NCBI GenBank assembly: GCA_001805205.1
Contig: MHER01000030.1
Span: 1-7,596 of the forward strand
Reading direction: 5' to 3'
DNA from: Nitrospirae bacterium RIFCSPLOW2_12_42_9
Lineage (GTDB): Bacteria; Nitrospirota; 9FT-COMBO-42-15; HDB-SIOI813
DNA length: 7,596 nucleotides
Position numbers and translations under genes: made by a program. Within the stretch, counting starts at the first letter, position 1. Each line of letters starts with the position of its first letter. Of this stretch, positions 1-6,528 are shown in pieces. The notes below the pieces were generated by a model that did no database searches, was not told where the DNA came from, and worked only from the letters and a program-made list of their open reading frames with translations.

Positions 1-2036
1 TGCAGGGGCCTGGAGAGAATGCCGGTGCAATAGATATAGGCGACGGTCTTGCTGCTGTATTCAAGATGGAAAGCCACAATCATCCGTCATTCATTGAACC
101 ATATCAGGGTGCTGCAACAGGTGTTGGAGGGATTCTAAGGGATATATTTACAATGGGTGCAAGGCCTGTTGCCCTCCTTGATTCGCTCAGGTTCGGTGAT
201 ATAAAGGTACCTCATAACAGATATCTTCTTTCAGGTGTTGTAAGTGGTATTGCCGGTTACGGCAATTGCATTGGTATCCCCACTGTTGGCGGTGAAATAT
301 ATTTTGATGAGATATACAATAAGAATAATCTTGTAAATGTGTTTGCACTTGGTATTGTTAAAAAGGACAATATCTTCAGGGGAGCGGCCAAAGGTATTGG
401 TAATCCTGTCATATATGTTGGTTCAAAGACAGGCAGGGATGGGATTCACGGCGCTACTATGGCATCTGATGTGTTTGATGAAGGATCAGAGGCCAAAAGG
501 CCCACTGTGCAGGTTGGCGATCCCTTCACTGAAAAACTCCTCCTTGAGGCGTGTCTTGAGGTAATGGGGCAGGGATTGATTGTTGGTATACAGGATATGG
601 GCGCAGCAGGCCTTACGAGCTCTTCATCCGAGATGGCAGGGAGGGGAGGTACAGGCATAGATATTCATGTGGACAGGGTTCCGGCAAGGGAAAAAGGGAT
701 GACACCATATGAGTTCATGCTCTCTGAATCACAGGAGCGTATGCTTATAGTAACGCAGGCAGGGAAAGAGGATGAGGTCTTGAATATCTTCAAGAAATGG
801 GACCTCGATGCAGTTGTAATAGGAGAGGTTACGGACAGTAAGAGGATGCGGGTCTTTGATAAAGGGGTAATAGTGGCTGATATACCTGTGGATGCCCTGA
901 CTGAGGAGGCCCCTTTATATGAGAGGCCCATCTCACCACCTCCTTATCTTGATATATTGCATGATCTTGATATAGATAATTTACCAATCCCACAGGATTT
1001 GAATAAAGTCCTTCTGACACTCCTGTCGTCACCGACTATTGCATCTAAAGAATGGGTTTACAGGCAGTATGATCATATGGTAAGGACAGACACAGTTGTC
1101 CTTCCTGGTTCTGATTCTGCTATAATAAGGATTAAAGGAACGAACAAGGCAATTGCCATGACAACTGACTGTAACAGCCGTTACTGTTTCTCTGACCCGT
1201 TTACAGGTAGTGCTATTGCGGTTGCAGAGGCAGCGAGGAATATCGTATGCGGCGGAGGGGAACCAGCGGCATTGACCGATTGTCTTAATTTCGGGAACCC
1301 TGAGCGGCCTGAAATTATGTGGCAGTTCCAGCAGGCCATAGATGGTATTGCGGCAGTATGTAAAAGGTTTAACATACCTGTTATCAGTGGCAATGTCAGC
1401 TTCTATAATGAGACAAACGATATATCCATATATCCCACCCCAGTAATTGGCATGGCAGGCATAATAGATGATATATCAAAACGTATGACGCAGGACTTCA
1501 AAGATGAAGGGGATGTGATTATATTATTAGGCAGGAACATGGAGGAGATTGGTCTGAGTGAATATCTGAAGGAGATACATTATAAGATAAGGGGTGTTCC
1601 TCCTCAGCTTGACCTTGAACTGGAGAAGAAGGTGCAGGATCTCTGTTTGTACGGGATAAGAGAGGGTATCATAAAGTCAGCGCATGATACATCAGAAGGC
1701 GGACTGGCTGTGGCCATTGCAGAATGCTGCATTTCAAAAGGTGGAAGGGAGAATATTGGTGCAAAAATAGACATGGATGATGACATGAGGTCAGATATTC
1801 TGCTGTTTGGAGAGACCCAATCGAGGATCGTTATTACTGTTGAGCAAGACCGTATTGCCGATATAGAGATGCAGGCAAGGGATATGGACGTCCCCTGCCG
1901 GGTGATAGGAAGGGTTGGAGGCGAATCGCTTATAATAAGGCATAATTCCTCAGTACTTATTAACACACCGGTGCCTGAACTTGAAGAGGTCTGGCGAAGG
2001 GCAATTCCTAAATACATCGGAGAAGAGGGGTCTTAA
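1..2036 (+). CDS. purL: Phosphoribosylformylglycinamidine synthase, small-type PurL subunit (5' end outside window)
   Basis: The large synthetase subunit of FGAM synthase converts FGAR to FGAM with ATP and ammonia, the fourth step of de novo purine synthesis in the cytosol. The reading frame is open from the left edge; the first complete codon is at base 3 and begins [21 protein letters not shown], so the ATG at 66 is internal and not the start. Visible family signatures are ESHNHPS (about 69-89), [19 protein letters not shown] (594-650), SESQERML (723-746), [12 protein letters not shown] in the second half-repeat (1278-1313) and [11 protein letters not shown] (1683-1715). About 677 residues are present. 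Small-type PurLs run about 720-750, so roughly 65-75 N-terminal residues are missing. The protein ends straight after the second AIR-synthase-like unit with no glutaminase domain. From family knowledge it therefore needs separate PurQ and PurS, presumably encoded upstream (inference). The stop is TAA, 3 nt before purF. No frameshift or lost motif was seen. Confidence 0.97.
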   Translation, partial: QGPGENAGAIDIGDGLAAVFKMESHNHPSFIEPYQGAATGVGGILRDIFTMGARPVALLDSLRFGDIKVPHNRYLLSGVVSGIAGYGNCIGIPTVGGEIYFDEIYNKNNLVNVFALGIVKKDNIFRGAAKGIGNPVIYVGSKTGRDGIHGATMASDVFDEGSEAKRPTVQVGDPFTEKLLLEACLEVMGQGLIVGIQDMGAAGLTSSSSEMAGRGGTGIDIHVDRVPAREKGMTPYEFMLSESQERMLIVTQAGKEDEVLNIFKKWDLDAVVIGEVTDSKRMRVFDKGVIVADIPVDALTEEAPLYERPISPPPYLDILHDLDIDNLPIPQDLNKVLLTLLSSPTIASKEWVYRQYDHMVRTDTVVLPGSDSAIIRIKGTNKAIAMTTDCNSRYCFSDPFTGSAIAVAEAARNIVCGGGEPAALTDCLNFGNPERPEIMWQFQQAIDGIAAVCKRFNIPVISGNVSFYNETNDISIYPTPVIGMAGIIDDISKRMTQDFKDEGDVIILLGRNMEEIGLSEYLKEIHYKIRGVPPQLDLELEKKVQDLCLYGIREGIIKSAHDTSEGGLAVAIAECCISKGGRENIGAKIDMDDDMRSDILLFGETQSRIVITVEQDRIADIEMQARDMDVPCRVIGRVGGESLIIRHNSSVLINTPVPELEEVWRRAIPKYIGEEGS

Positions 2037-2039
2037 CTT

Positions 2040-3431
2040 ATGTGCGGCATATTCGGCGTATTTAACCATCCTGAGGCATCAAATCTTGTATACCTTGGCC
2101 TTCACGGGCTTCAGCACAGAGGTCAGGAGGGATCCGGTATAGTCTCTTCAGACGGAAATTCCCTTTATTGTGAAAAGGGGATCGGGCTTGTGTCAGAGAT
2201 ATTCAAGGATGCTGATTTCTCACGGCTCAAAGGCCACAGTGCAATAGGACATAACAGGTATTCGACCTATGGGGAGAGCGTAATGATTAATGTACAACCC
2301 ATTGTCGTTAATTATGCGCTCGGTTCCATGGCATTGGCCCACAACGGTAACCTTGTAAATGCCCACTTTTTAAGGAGTGAGCTCGAGGCGTATGGGTCAA
2401 TATTCCAGTCCACAGTAGATAGTGAGGTTATTATACATCTCATTGCTATTTCTAAAGGGCGTACGTTCTTAGACAGGGTTATTGATTCCCTGAAAAGGGT
2501 GAAGGGGGCATATTCACTCCTGATCCTTACGGAAAAGGAGTTGATAGGTGTCAGGGATTCATATGGATTTCGTCCCCTGTCACTCGGAGAGATGGATGGT
2601 TCATATATCTTAACATCCGAATCAAGTACTTTTGATTTGATAGGTGCCAAATTCATACGTGACATATTACCAGGTGAGATTGTTGTCATAAGCGACAGAG
2701 GCGTTGAATCATACATGCCTTTCACAAAGACCAGGGAGGCAATGTGCATATTTGAACATATATATTTTGCAAGACCTGACAGTTATGTATTCGGAGAGAG
2801 CGTAAATTTAGTGAGGAGAAAGATGGGGTATATCCTTGCAAAGGAATCAAATGTTGAGGCAGATATTGTTATACCTGTCCCTGACTCAGGTGTGCCTGCT
2901 GCACTTGGTTATTCTGAAGGCGGCGGGCTGCCCTATGACAATGGAATTATCAGGAGCCATTATGTAGGCAGGACCTTTATAGAACCAAAACAATCCATAC
3001 GTCACTTTGGTGTGAGGCTTAAATTAAATCCTGTAAGAGAGGTTCTGAAAGGAAAGAGGGTTGTAGTGGTTGATGACTCGATAGTGAGAGGCACAACGAG
3101 CAGGAAGATTGTTTCAATGATCAGGGAGTCCGGTGCGCGTGAAGTCCATATGCGTATAGCCTCACCTCCTGTGAGATTTCCATGTTTCTACGGAATAGAT
3201 ACCCCGACAAGAAAGGAACTTATTGCCTCAAAGAGCAGTGTAGAGGAGACCCGCAGACATCTGACCGCAGACACACTCGAATACATCAGCATTGAAGGGA
3301 TGTTAAAGGCGGTAAGCAGTTCACCTGAAAAATTCTGTGTTGCATGTTTTAATGGAGAGTACCCGATTCCTTTTACTAATGAAGAGATAAGGCAGCTCGG
3401 TCTGTTTGACGACTCTTCTGACCCTGAGTGA
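2040..3431 (+). CDS. purF: Amidophosphoribosyltransferase (glutamine PRPP amidotransferase)
   Basis: It catalyses the first committed step of purine synthesis: PRPP plus glutamine to phosphoribosylamine. The 463-residue protein opens MCGIFGVF, so the nucleophile Cys2 becomes N-terminal by simple Met removal; the propeptide found in the Bacillus enzyme is absent. The N-terminal Ntn glutaminase half shows HRGQEGSG (26-33), HNRYST (71-76) and AHNGNLVN (100-107). The C-terminal phosphoribosyltransferase half shows the PRPP loop VVVVDDSIVRGTTS (341-354). Cys236, Cys382, Cys433 and Cys436 match the four ligands of the [4Fe-4S] cluster of the Bacillus-type class, in the contexts MCIFEHIYFARPDS, PCFYGIDTP and FCVACF. 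The start is well supported by AGAGGGG at 2024-2030, 9 nt before ATG and inside the end of purL, which implies one transcript with purL. Feedback control by purine nucleotides and oxygen sensitivity are known for this class but cannot be read from the DNA. Length is normal, slightly shorter than the B. subtilis protein. Confidence 0.98.
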   Translation: MCGIFGVFNHPEASNLVYLGLHGLQHRGQEGSGIVSSDGNSLYCEKGIGLVSEIFKDADFSRLKGHSAIGHNRYSTYGESVMINVQPIVVNYALGSMALAHNGNLVNAHFLRSELEAYGSIFQSTVDSEVIIHLIAISKGRTFLDRVIDSLKRVKGAYSLLILTEKELIGVRDSYGFRPLSLGEMDGSYILTSESSTFDLIGAKFIRDILPGEIVVISDRGVESYMPFTKTREAMCIFEHIYFARPDSYVFGESVNLVRRKMGYILAKESNVEADIVIPVPDSGVPAALGYSEGGGLPYDNGIIRSHYVGRTFIEPKQSIRHFGVRLKLNPVREVLKGKRVVVVDDSIVRGTTSRKIVSMIRESGAREVHMRIASPPVRFPCFYGIDTPTRKELIASKSSVEETRRHLTADTLEYISIEGMLKAVSSSPEKFCVACFNGEYPIPFTNEEIRQLGLFDDSSDPE

Positions 3432-3434
3432 CAG

Positions 3435-3830
3435 ATGTCATCAGAAACAGAAAATCAAATAAAATCCAAATGGGCAGCAGTATCAATCCAGAGGAGGAGA
3501 TTTCCCAGGATTGATATTACCCTTCCGGCAGAGTATCATGTAGTTGTGGAAGGAGAAGAGAGATTCAGGCCCGTTGCTGCACAGAATATCAGCAGGGGCG
3601 GCCTGCTGCTTATAATGCCGGAGTTTCAACCTTTTTCAACATGCCTGAAAATAAAGATACATCTTGGAGAAAGGTCGATAGACGCTGAGGTAAAGGTGGC
3701 ATGGACAGAACTTCTTACCGGACGCGAGGAAAATGAGTTCCGTTGCGGTGTATATTTTATTAATATATCAGAGGCCGATCTGGAGTTTATCAGACAGTTT
3801 ATCGGCGAGTATATGGAGCGTGAAAGATGA
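3435..3830 (+). CDS. PilZ-domain protein with intact c-di-GMP-binding motif
   Basis: This is a 131-residue single-domain PilZ protein with a short (about 20 residue) polar N-terminal extension. The two c-di-GMP contact motifs are intact: RxxxR at 21-25 (RRFPR) and (D/N)xSxxG at 51-56 (NISRGG). A beta-rich body follows, ending in GVYFINISEADLEFIRQFI. No signal peptide or membrane segment is visible, so it is probably a cytosolic c-di-GMP effector. The target cannot be told; in other bacteria such proteins act on motility, pili, exopolysaccharide or transcription. ATG lies 3 nt after the purF stop. The Shine-Dalgarno is weak (GAG at 3426-3428), so translation may depend partly on ribosomes finishing purF. 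The stop overlaps the next PilZ gene. Family assignment is strong; the c-di-GMP ligand is inferred from motif conservation. Confidence 0.9.
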   Translation: MSSETENQIKSKWAAVSIQRRRFPRIDITLPAEYHVVVEGEERFRPVAAQNISRGGLLLIMPEFQPFSTCLKIKIHLGERSIDAEVKVAWTELLTGREENEFRCGVYFINISEADLEFIRQFIGEYMERER

Positions 3831-4183
3831 TGCAGGAAAGAAGGAAATTTTACAGGGCGCCCCTTTCAATCGTAGTAAAATATAAAGATGCGGAAGATAA
3901 AGATGTCGAGGCATTTACAGGGACAATAGGGGGTGGAGGTGTTTTTGTTGAGACCTTCAAACCGCTCACTACTGGTAAAGAGTTATCCATTGAATTAACC
4001 CTTCCAGGGAGTGAGAAGAAGACAGTTATTGAATGTACGGTTGTCTGGAGCAGGGAAAAATACGATAATGAATCACCTCCCGGGATGGGAATTAAGTTTA
4101 ACAGGATTACAAAAAAGGATTCAGCCAGGCTCAATGAGCTGATAACAAGGATACTTGTGGGCGGCTCAGAAGAAGGGATATGA
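3827..4183 (+). CDS. PilZ-domain protein with degenerate second c-di-GMP motif
   Basis: This 118-residue single PilZ domain starts almost at the RxxxR motif (R6KFYR10). The second motif, normally (D/N)xSxxG, reads TIGGGG (33-38): T replaces D/N and G replaces S, while the following GG and the strand VFVET are kept. The tail PGMGIKFNRITKKDSARLNELI resembles the PilZ subgroup first described as a Myxococcus paralogous family. Weak, altered or absent c-di-GMP binding is therefore plausible (inference), perhaps with the preceding protein as partner. The ATGA overlap (3827-3830) with the upstream PilZ stop, and GGAG at 3815-3818 with 8 nt spacing, support the start and translational coupling. A second ATG at 3830 would remove only one residue. 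The TGA stop lies 8 nt before a repeat element begins. No membrane segment or signal peptide is seen. Confidence 0.88.
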   Translation: MMQERRKFYRAPLSIVVKYKDAEDKDVEAFTGTIGGGGVFVETFKPLTTGKELSIELTLPGSEKKTVIECTVVWSREKYDNESPPGMGIKFNRITKKDSARLNELITRILVGGSEEGI

Positions 4184-4191
4184 ATGAAGAA

Positions 4192-4211
4192 CTCTGCAGC
4201 AAGCTACAGGG
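4192..4211. repeat. Left boundary palindrome of the composite element
   Basis: An imperfect inverted repeat, CTCTGCAGC-AA-GCTACAGGG. It differs from the right-hand copy (4327-4346) at two positions, both in its 5' arm: one change leaves a G-T wobble and the other a mismatch. Confidence 0.8.
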
Positions 4212-4227
4212 TATCGAACCAAAATCT

Positions 4228-4248
4228 CCCCTCCCTTGACGGGAGGGG
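4228..4248. repeat. GC-rich hairpin, left
   Basis: A perfect 8-bp stem, CCCCTCCC (4228-4235) with GGGAGGGG (4241-4248), and loop TTGAC. No U-tract follows on the + strand, so it is not a standard intrinsic terminator in that direction. Read on the - strand, the stem is followed by AGATTTTGG, a poor T-run. Confidence 0.85.
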
Positions 4249-4261
4249 ACTAAGGGGAGGG
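4241..4261 (+). other. G-quadruplex-type motif on + strand
   Basis: Four G-tracts (GGG, GGGG, GGGG, GGG) are separated by loops of 1, 5 and 1 nt. This fits the canonical G3+ N1-7 pattern and would also be present in the transcript. It overlaps the 3' arm of the left hairpin, so the two folds compete. Formation is inferred from the pattern only. Confidence 0.6.
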
Positions 4262-4279
4262 TGAAAACAACCTGTAACA

Positions 4280-4300
4280 CCCCCACCCTACCCCTCCCCC
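4280..4300 (-). other. G-quadruplex-type motif on - strand
   Basis: The + strand shows four C-tracts (C5, C3, C4, C5), so the - strand carries G5, G4, G3 and G5 with loops of only 1, 2 and 1 nt. Such short loops usually favour stable quadruplexes. It overlaps the 5' arm of the right hairpin. Formation is inferred. Confidence 0.65.
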
Positions 4301-4314
4301 GTCAAGGGGGAGGG
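4292..4314. repeat. GC-rich hairpin, right
   Basis: A perfect 9-bp stem, CCCTCCCCC (4292-4300) with GGGGGAGGG (4306-4314), and loop GTCAA. The loop is the exact reverse complement of the left hairpin's TTGAC. It is followed by AATAAG, not a U-tract, so it is not a convincing intrinsic terminator. Confidence 0.85.
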
Positions 4315-4326
4315 AATAAGTTGTAA

Positions 4327-4346
4327 CCCTGTAGCAAGCTACAGGG
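4327..4346. repeat. Right boundary palindrome of the composite element
   Basis: A perfect inverted repeat, CCCTGTAGC-AA-GCTACAGGG, that folds as an 8-bp stem with a CAAG loop. It lies 22 nt before the radA start codon. It matches the left boundary copy at 18 of 20 positions in the same orientation. Confidence 0.85.
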
Positions 4347-4368
4347 AATTAGCAAGTTAAGGGTTTAG

Positions 4369-5718
4369 ATGAAGCTGAAAAATGTATTCTTATGTCAGTC
4401 CTGCGGTTACAACTCTCCCAAATGGCTGGGCCGGTGTCCGGATTGCGGCGGATGGAATACACTTGTAGAAGAAAAGATAAATGATACTACTAATAATAAA
4501 CAAGCAGGTTTATCCGTTGAACCAATCCTTCTTGAAGATGTAAATTTCACAGAAGGGGAAAGATTCCTCACAGGAATCGGGGAATTCGACAGGGTATTGG
4601 GCGGTGGTATTGTCCCGGGTTCTGTGGTATTGATTGGCGGAGACCCGGGTATCGGCAAATCTACCCTCCTCATCCAGGTTGCCGAAAGGATTTTTAATGG
4701 TCATGATGGCGTGCTTTACGTATCAGGTGAAGAGTCCCCGTCCCAGATAAAGATGCGTGCCAGCAGGCTGAATGTTACAGGGAAGGGGATATATATACTA
4801 TCTGAAACATCCCTTGAAGAGATACTCTATCAGACACAGAAGATACCGCACAGGGCCGTGATAGTTGATTCTATTCAAACGATCTTTACCAGCCAGTTAT
4901 CCTCTGCCCCCGGAAGTGTAAGCCAGGTAAGAGAGGTAGCTGCTTTCTTAATGAATTATGCAAAAAAGACCTCCATACCTGTATTTATTGTTGGACATGT
5001 TACAAAGGATGGGGCAATAGCAGGGCCGAGGGTGCTGGAACATATCGTAGACACAGTCCTGTATTTTGAGGGGGATAAAGGGCATCAGTACAGGATATTA
5101 AGGGCTGTTAAGAACCGTTTCGGCTCTACACACGAGATAGGTGTATTTGAGATGAGGGATGGCGGACTTGAAGAGATCAATAATCCATCCAGTCTCTTTC
5201 TGTCAGAAAGGACGCCCGGTTCAGCAGGTACAGTCGTAGTCTCAAGCCTTGAGGGTACAAGGCCAATCCTTACTGAGGTCCAGGCCCTTGTAAGTCCAAC
5301 CCCGTTCGGTATACCAAAAAGAGGAGTTGTTGGCATAGACTATAACAGGCTTTTATTGCTTATCAGTGTCCTTGAAAAGAGGGCCGGTATGCATATCCAG
5401 GGGCAGGATGTGTTCATGAATGTAGTTGGCGGCCTTGAATTAAATGAGCCTGCTGTTGACCTTGGCATAATAACAGTCCTCTCCTCAAGCTTTAGAGAGA
5501 TCCCCATAGACCCATATACAGTAGTCTTTGGAGAGGTTGGGTTGTCAGGTGAAGTAAGGGGGGTAACGTCTGCAGAGATCAGGGTAAAAGAGGCAGCAAA
5601 ACTTGGATTTAAAAGGTGTATAATACCTGAGAGAAATGCATCTCAGATTAATATGGAATCGATTGAAATCATAGGTGTCTCAACTGTAAGAGAGGCGATA
5701 GAGAATTTATTTTGTTAA
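4369..5718 (+). CDS. radA: DNA repair protein RadA (Sms), RecA-like ATPase
   Basis: RadA promotes branch migration and processing of recombination intermediates alongside RecA; it acts on DNA in the cytosol. The 449-residue protein has the full family layout. A C4 zinc finger (Cys9, Cys12, Cys23, Cys26) contains SPKWLGRCP. The RecA-like ATPase has Walker A GDPGIGKS (91-98), a SGEES motif (119-123) and Walker B VIVDS (164-168). The RadA-specific KNRFG motif is at 248-252. A Lon-protease-like C-terminal domain runs from about 270 to 449 and includes NVVGGLELNEPAVDLG. The start fits the family N-terminus, and AAGGG (4359-4363) lies 5 nt before ATG. The 5' flank is the palindromic element, so no promoter could be recognised with confidence; radA might be read through from the PilZ genes or from a promoter inside that spacer. 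Its last 7 nt overlap the next gene. All key residues are intact. Confidence 0.98.
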   Translation: MKLKNVFLCQSCGYNSPKWLGRCPDCGGWNTLVEEKINDTTNNKQAGLSVEPILLEDVNFTEGERFLTGIGEFDRVLGGGIVPGSVVLIGGDPGIGKSTLLIQVAERIFNGHDGVLYVSGEESPSQIKMRASRLNVTGKGIYILSETSLEEILYQTQKIPHRAVIVDSIQTIFTSQLSSAPGSVSQVREVAAFLMNYAKKTSIPVFIVGHVTKDGAIAGPRVLEHIVDTVLYFEGDKGHQYRILRAVKNRFGSTHEIGVFEMRDGGLEEINNPSSLFLSERTPGSAGTVVVSSLEGTRPILTEVQALVSPTPFGIPKRGVVGIDYNRLLLLISVLEKRAGMHIQGQDVFMNVVGGLELNEPAVDLGIITVLSSSFREIPIDPYTVVFGEVGLSGEVRGVTSAEIRVKEAAKLGFKRCIIPERNASQINMESIEIIGVSTVREAIENLFC

Positions 5719-6464
5719 ATAGGTATTCGATCGTTACGCTTTTGGCATGCTTCACATTCTTTGCGTCCTGTGCAGGAATAAAACCATACGACACAATAAA
5801 CATAAGTACAGACAGAAATATTATTAATATACTGAAGGATAAGTCAGAGAGGGTTAAGTCTGTCAGTGCTTCATTAGGATTAATACCTGCAATCATAACC
5901 GGGCCGGAACTGAGCGCCTATATGTCCTATAATCAGGAAGGTCAGTTCAAACTTACAGGCCTCACACCAACAGGATTCACCTTATTCAGTTTTGAAACAA
6001 CAGATAATCAATATACCTTAGCCCTTTCCGACGGGAGGAGTATAACCGGTGATGTTAAAGGGTCTGATATAAGTTTTAAAGACATCTCAGGGATAGATAT
6101 TCCCATTGAGATCAATATGACAAAAGAGGTGATAGATTTTTATGGAAGCGATTCTGAGCAGGGGGCCTTTTTCCTTATCGAGGATTTAAGGGGGTACTAT
6201 ATACTGAATCAACTGGAAAGTGATGGAGCGTTATCATATCCAATCAGACGGTGGTGGATTAATAAGAAGGATATGGCGGTATCGAGAAAGGAGATATTCT
6301 CAAGACATAAGGACAGGATCGGTGAGAGGGTATACGAGGCAGCATATGACGACTTCAGGTTGATAGATAATATCCTGACACCCTTTGAGATTGTGATTAA
6401 AGACGGTAAGGAAAATAAACTCATTAAGATGAAATTTTATAATGTGGAGTATAATAAAAATTAG
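5712..6464 (+). CDS. Putative lipoprotein, LolA/LolB-like or DUF4292-like fold
   Basis: I do not recognise a named gene. The 250-residue product begins with a short basic n-region (MLNRYS), a hydrophobic stretch and a lipobox-like FASC with the Cys at residue 20. This predicts a lipid-anchored periplasmic or outer-membrane protein; the Phe at -3 is not ideal, and LLAC with Cys13 is a weaker alternative. The mature part opens with a polar helix (about 35-55, ILKDKSERVKSVSASLGL), then alternating beta strands with GQFKLTGLTPTGFTLFSFETTDNQYTLAL (about 74-102) and a C-terminal RRWWINKKDMAVSRKEIF segment. This pattern is reminiscent of LolA/LolB and DUF4292 lipoprotein-binding folds (inference from shape, not from a search). 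The start is TTG, overlapping the end of radA by 7 nt. GAGG at 5692-5695 is about 16 nt away, farther than usual, and no downstream ATG would keep the signal peptide. Coupling to radA translation is likely. Confidence 0.75.
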   Translation: MLNRYSIVTLLACFTFFASCAGIKPYDTINISTDRNIINILKDKSERVKSVSASLGLIPAIITGPELSAYMSYNQEGQFKLTGLTPTGFTLFSFETTDNQYTLALSDGRSITGDVKGSDISFKDISGIDIPIEINMTKEVIDFYGSDSEQGAFFLIEDLRGYYILNQLESDGALSYPIRRWWINKKDMAVSRKEIFSRHKDRIGERVYEAAYDDFRLIDNILTPFEIVIKDGKENKLIKMKFYNVEYNKN

Positions 6465-6467
6465 GAG
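6464..6467 (+). promoter_or_regulatory. Possible displaced Shine-Dalgarno for tsaB
   Basis: GGAG begins at the last base of the preceding stop codon. It is the only good Shine-Dalgarno-like string in this intergenic gap, but lies 61 nt from the tsaB ATG, with the repeat spacer in between. If bases 6470-6519 fold into a hairpin, the unpaired distance falls to about 11 nt. This role is speculative. Confidence 0.3.
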
Positions 6468-6506
6468 ACGTAGGGACAGACCTTAAGACGTAGGGACAGA
6501 CCTTAA
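6467..6506. repeat. Perfect 20-bp tandem duplication
   Basis: Two exact, adjacent copies of a 20-nt unit (6467-6486 and 6487-6506) that begins GACGTAGGG and ends CCTTAA. The second copy also supplies the left arm of the palindrome at 6490-6519. It begins 3 nt after the stop codon of the lipoprotein gene. Confidence 0.93.
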
Positions 6507-6519
6507 GGTCTGTCCCTAC
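6490..6519. repeat. Perfect 30-nt palindrome (REP-like)
   Basis: GTAGGGACAGACC (6490-6502) is inverted as GGTCTGTCCCTAC (6507-6519) around a self-complementary TTAA. The upstream tandem copy carries the same left arm at 6470-6482, so the single right arm has two alternative partners. No T-tract follows (next bases ATTGTGCAG), so it is not a standard terminator. It ends 9 nt before the tsaB ATG. It is probably a dispersed REP-type element (inference). Confidence 0.92.
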
Positions 6520-6528
6520 ATTGTGCAG

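Larger units (their letters stand above)
4192..4346. repeat. Composite palindromic intergenic element
   Basis: This element of about 155 nt fills the gap between the second PilZ gene and radA. It is bounded by two direct copies of a 20-nt palindrome (4192-4211 and 4327-4346; 18 of 20 identical). Inside lie a GC-rich hairpin at 4228-4248 and its inverted counterpart at 4292-4314. The halves are also complementary at long range: 4203-4212 pairs perfectly with 4326-4335, and TTGAC (4236-4240) matches GTCAA (4301-4305). The whole can thus fold as one long imperfect stem around a loop near 4264-4280, or as local hairpins. It has no open reading frame of note and no T-run after either stem on the + strand. 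It looks like a dispersed REP/MITE-type element; copies elsewhere in the genome are expected but cannot be seen here. Confidence 0.85.

Noticed and set aside
66..68. ATG at 66 as the purL start
   Set aside because: The frame upstream to base 3 encodes conserved PurL sequence ([20 protein letters not shown]), so this Met is internal.
1604..2017. Long antisense ORF (137 codons) opposite purL
   Set aside because: A shadow of the well-conserved purL frame. Ser/Ile-rich translation with no family resemblance.
2312..2749. Long antisense ORF (145 codons) opposite purF
   Set aside because: Lies wholly within the intact purF coding sequence and gives no recognisable protein.
4180..4239. 19-codon ORF (MNEELCSKL...) whose ATGA overlaps the second PilZ stop, as if a third coupled gene had been interrupted
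   Set aside because: All but its first four codons lie within the repeat element (starting at 4192) and it ends inside the GC hairpin. No protein remnant can be argued.
4184..4264. Second short ORF through the GC-rich repeat in another frame
   Set aside because: Composed almost wholly of the palindromic repeat, with low-complexity translation and no ribosome site of its own.
4228..4314. Intrinsic terminator(s) after the PilZ genes
   Set aside because: The stems are strong, but neither is followed by a U-tract on the + strand (ACTAAGG and AATAAG follow). Only a poor T-run occurs on the - strand, where no gene ends.
6490..6519. Intrinsic terminator between the lipoprotein gene and tsaB
   Set aside because: A perfect stem, but followed by ATTGTGCAG and then directly by the tsaB start. 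No T-tract.
6467..6519. Short CRISPR-like array
   Set aside because: The two 20-nt units are directly adjacent with no spacer, there is a single inverted arm, and no cas genes are nearby.
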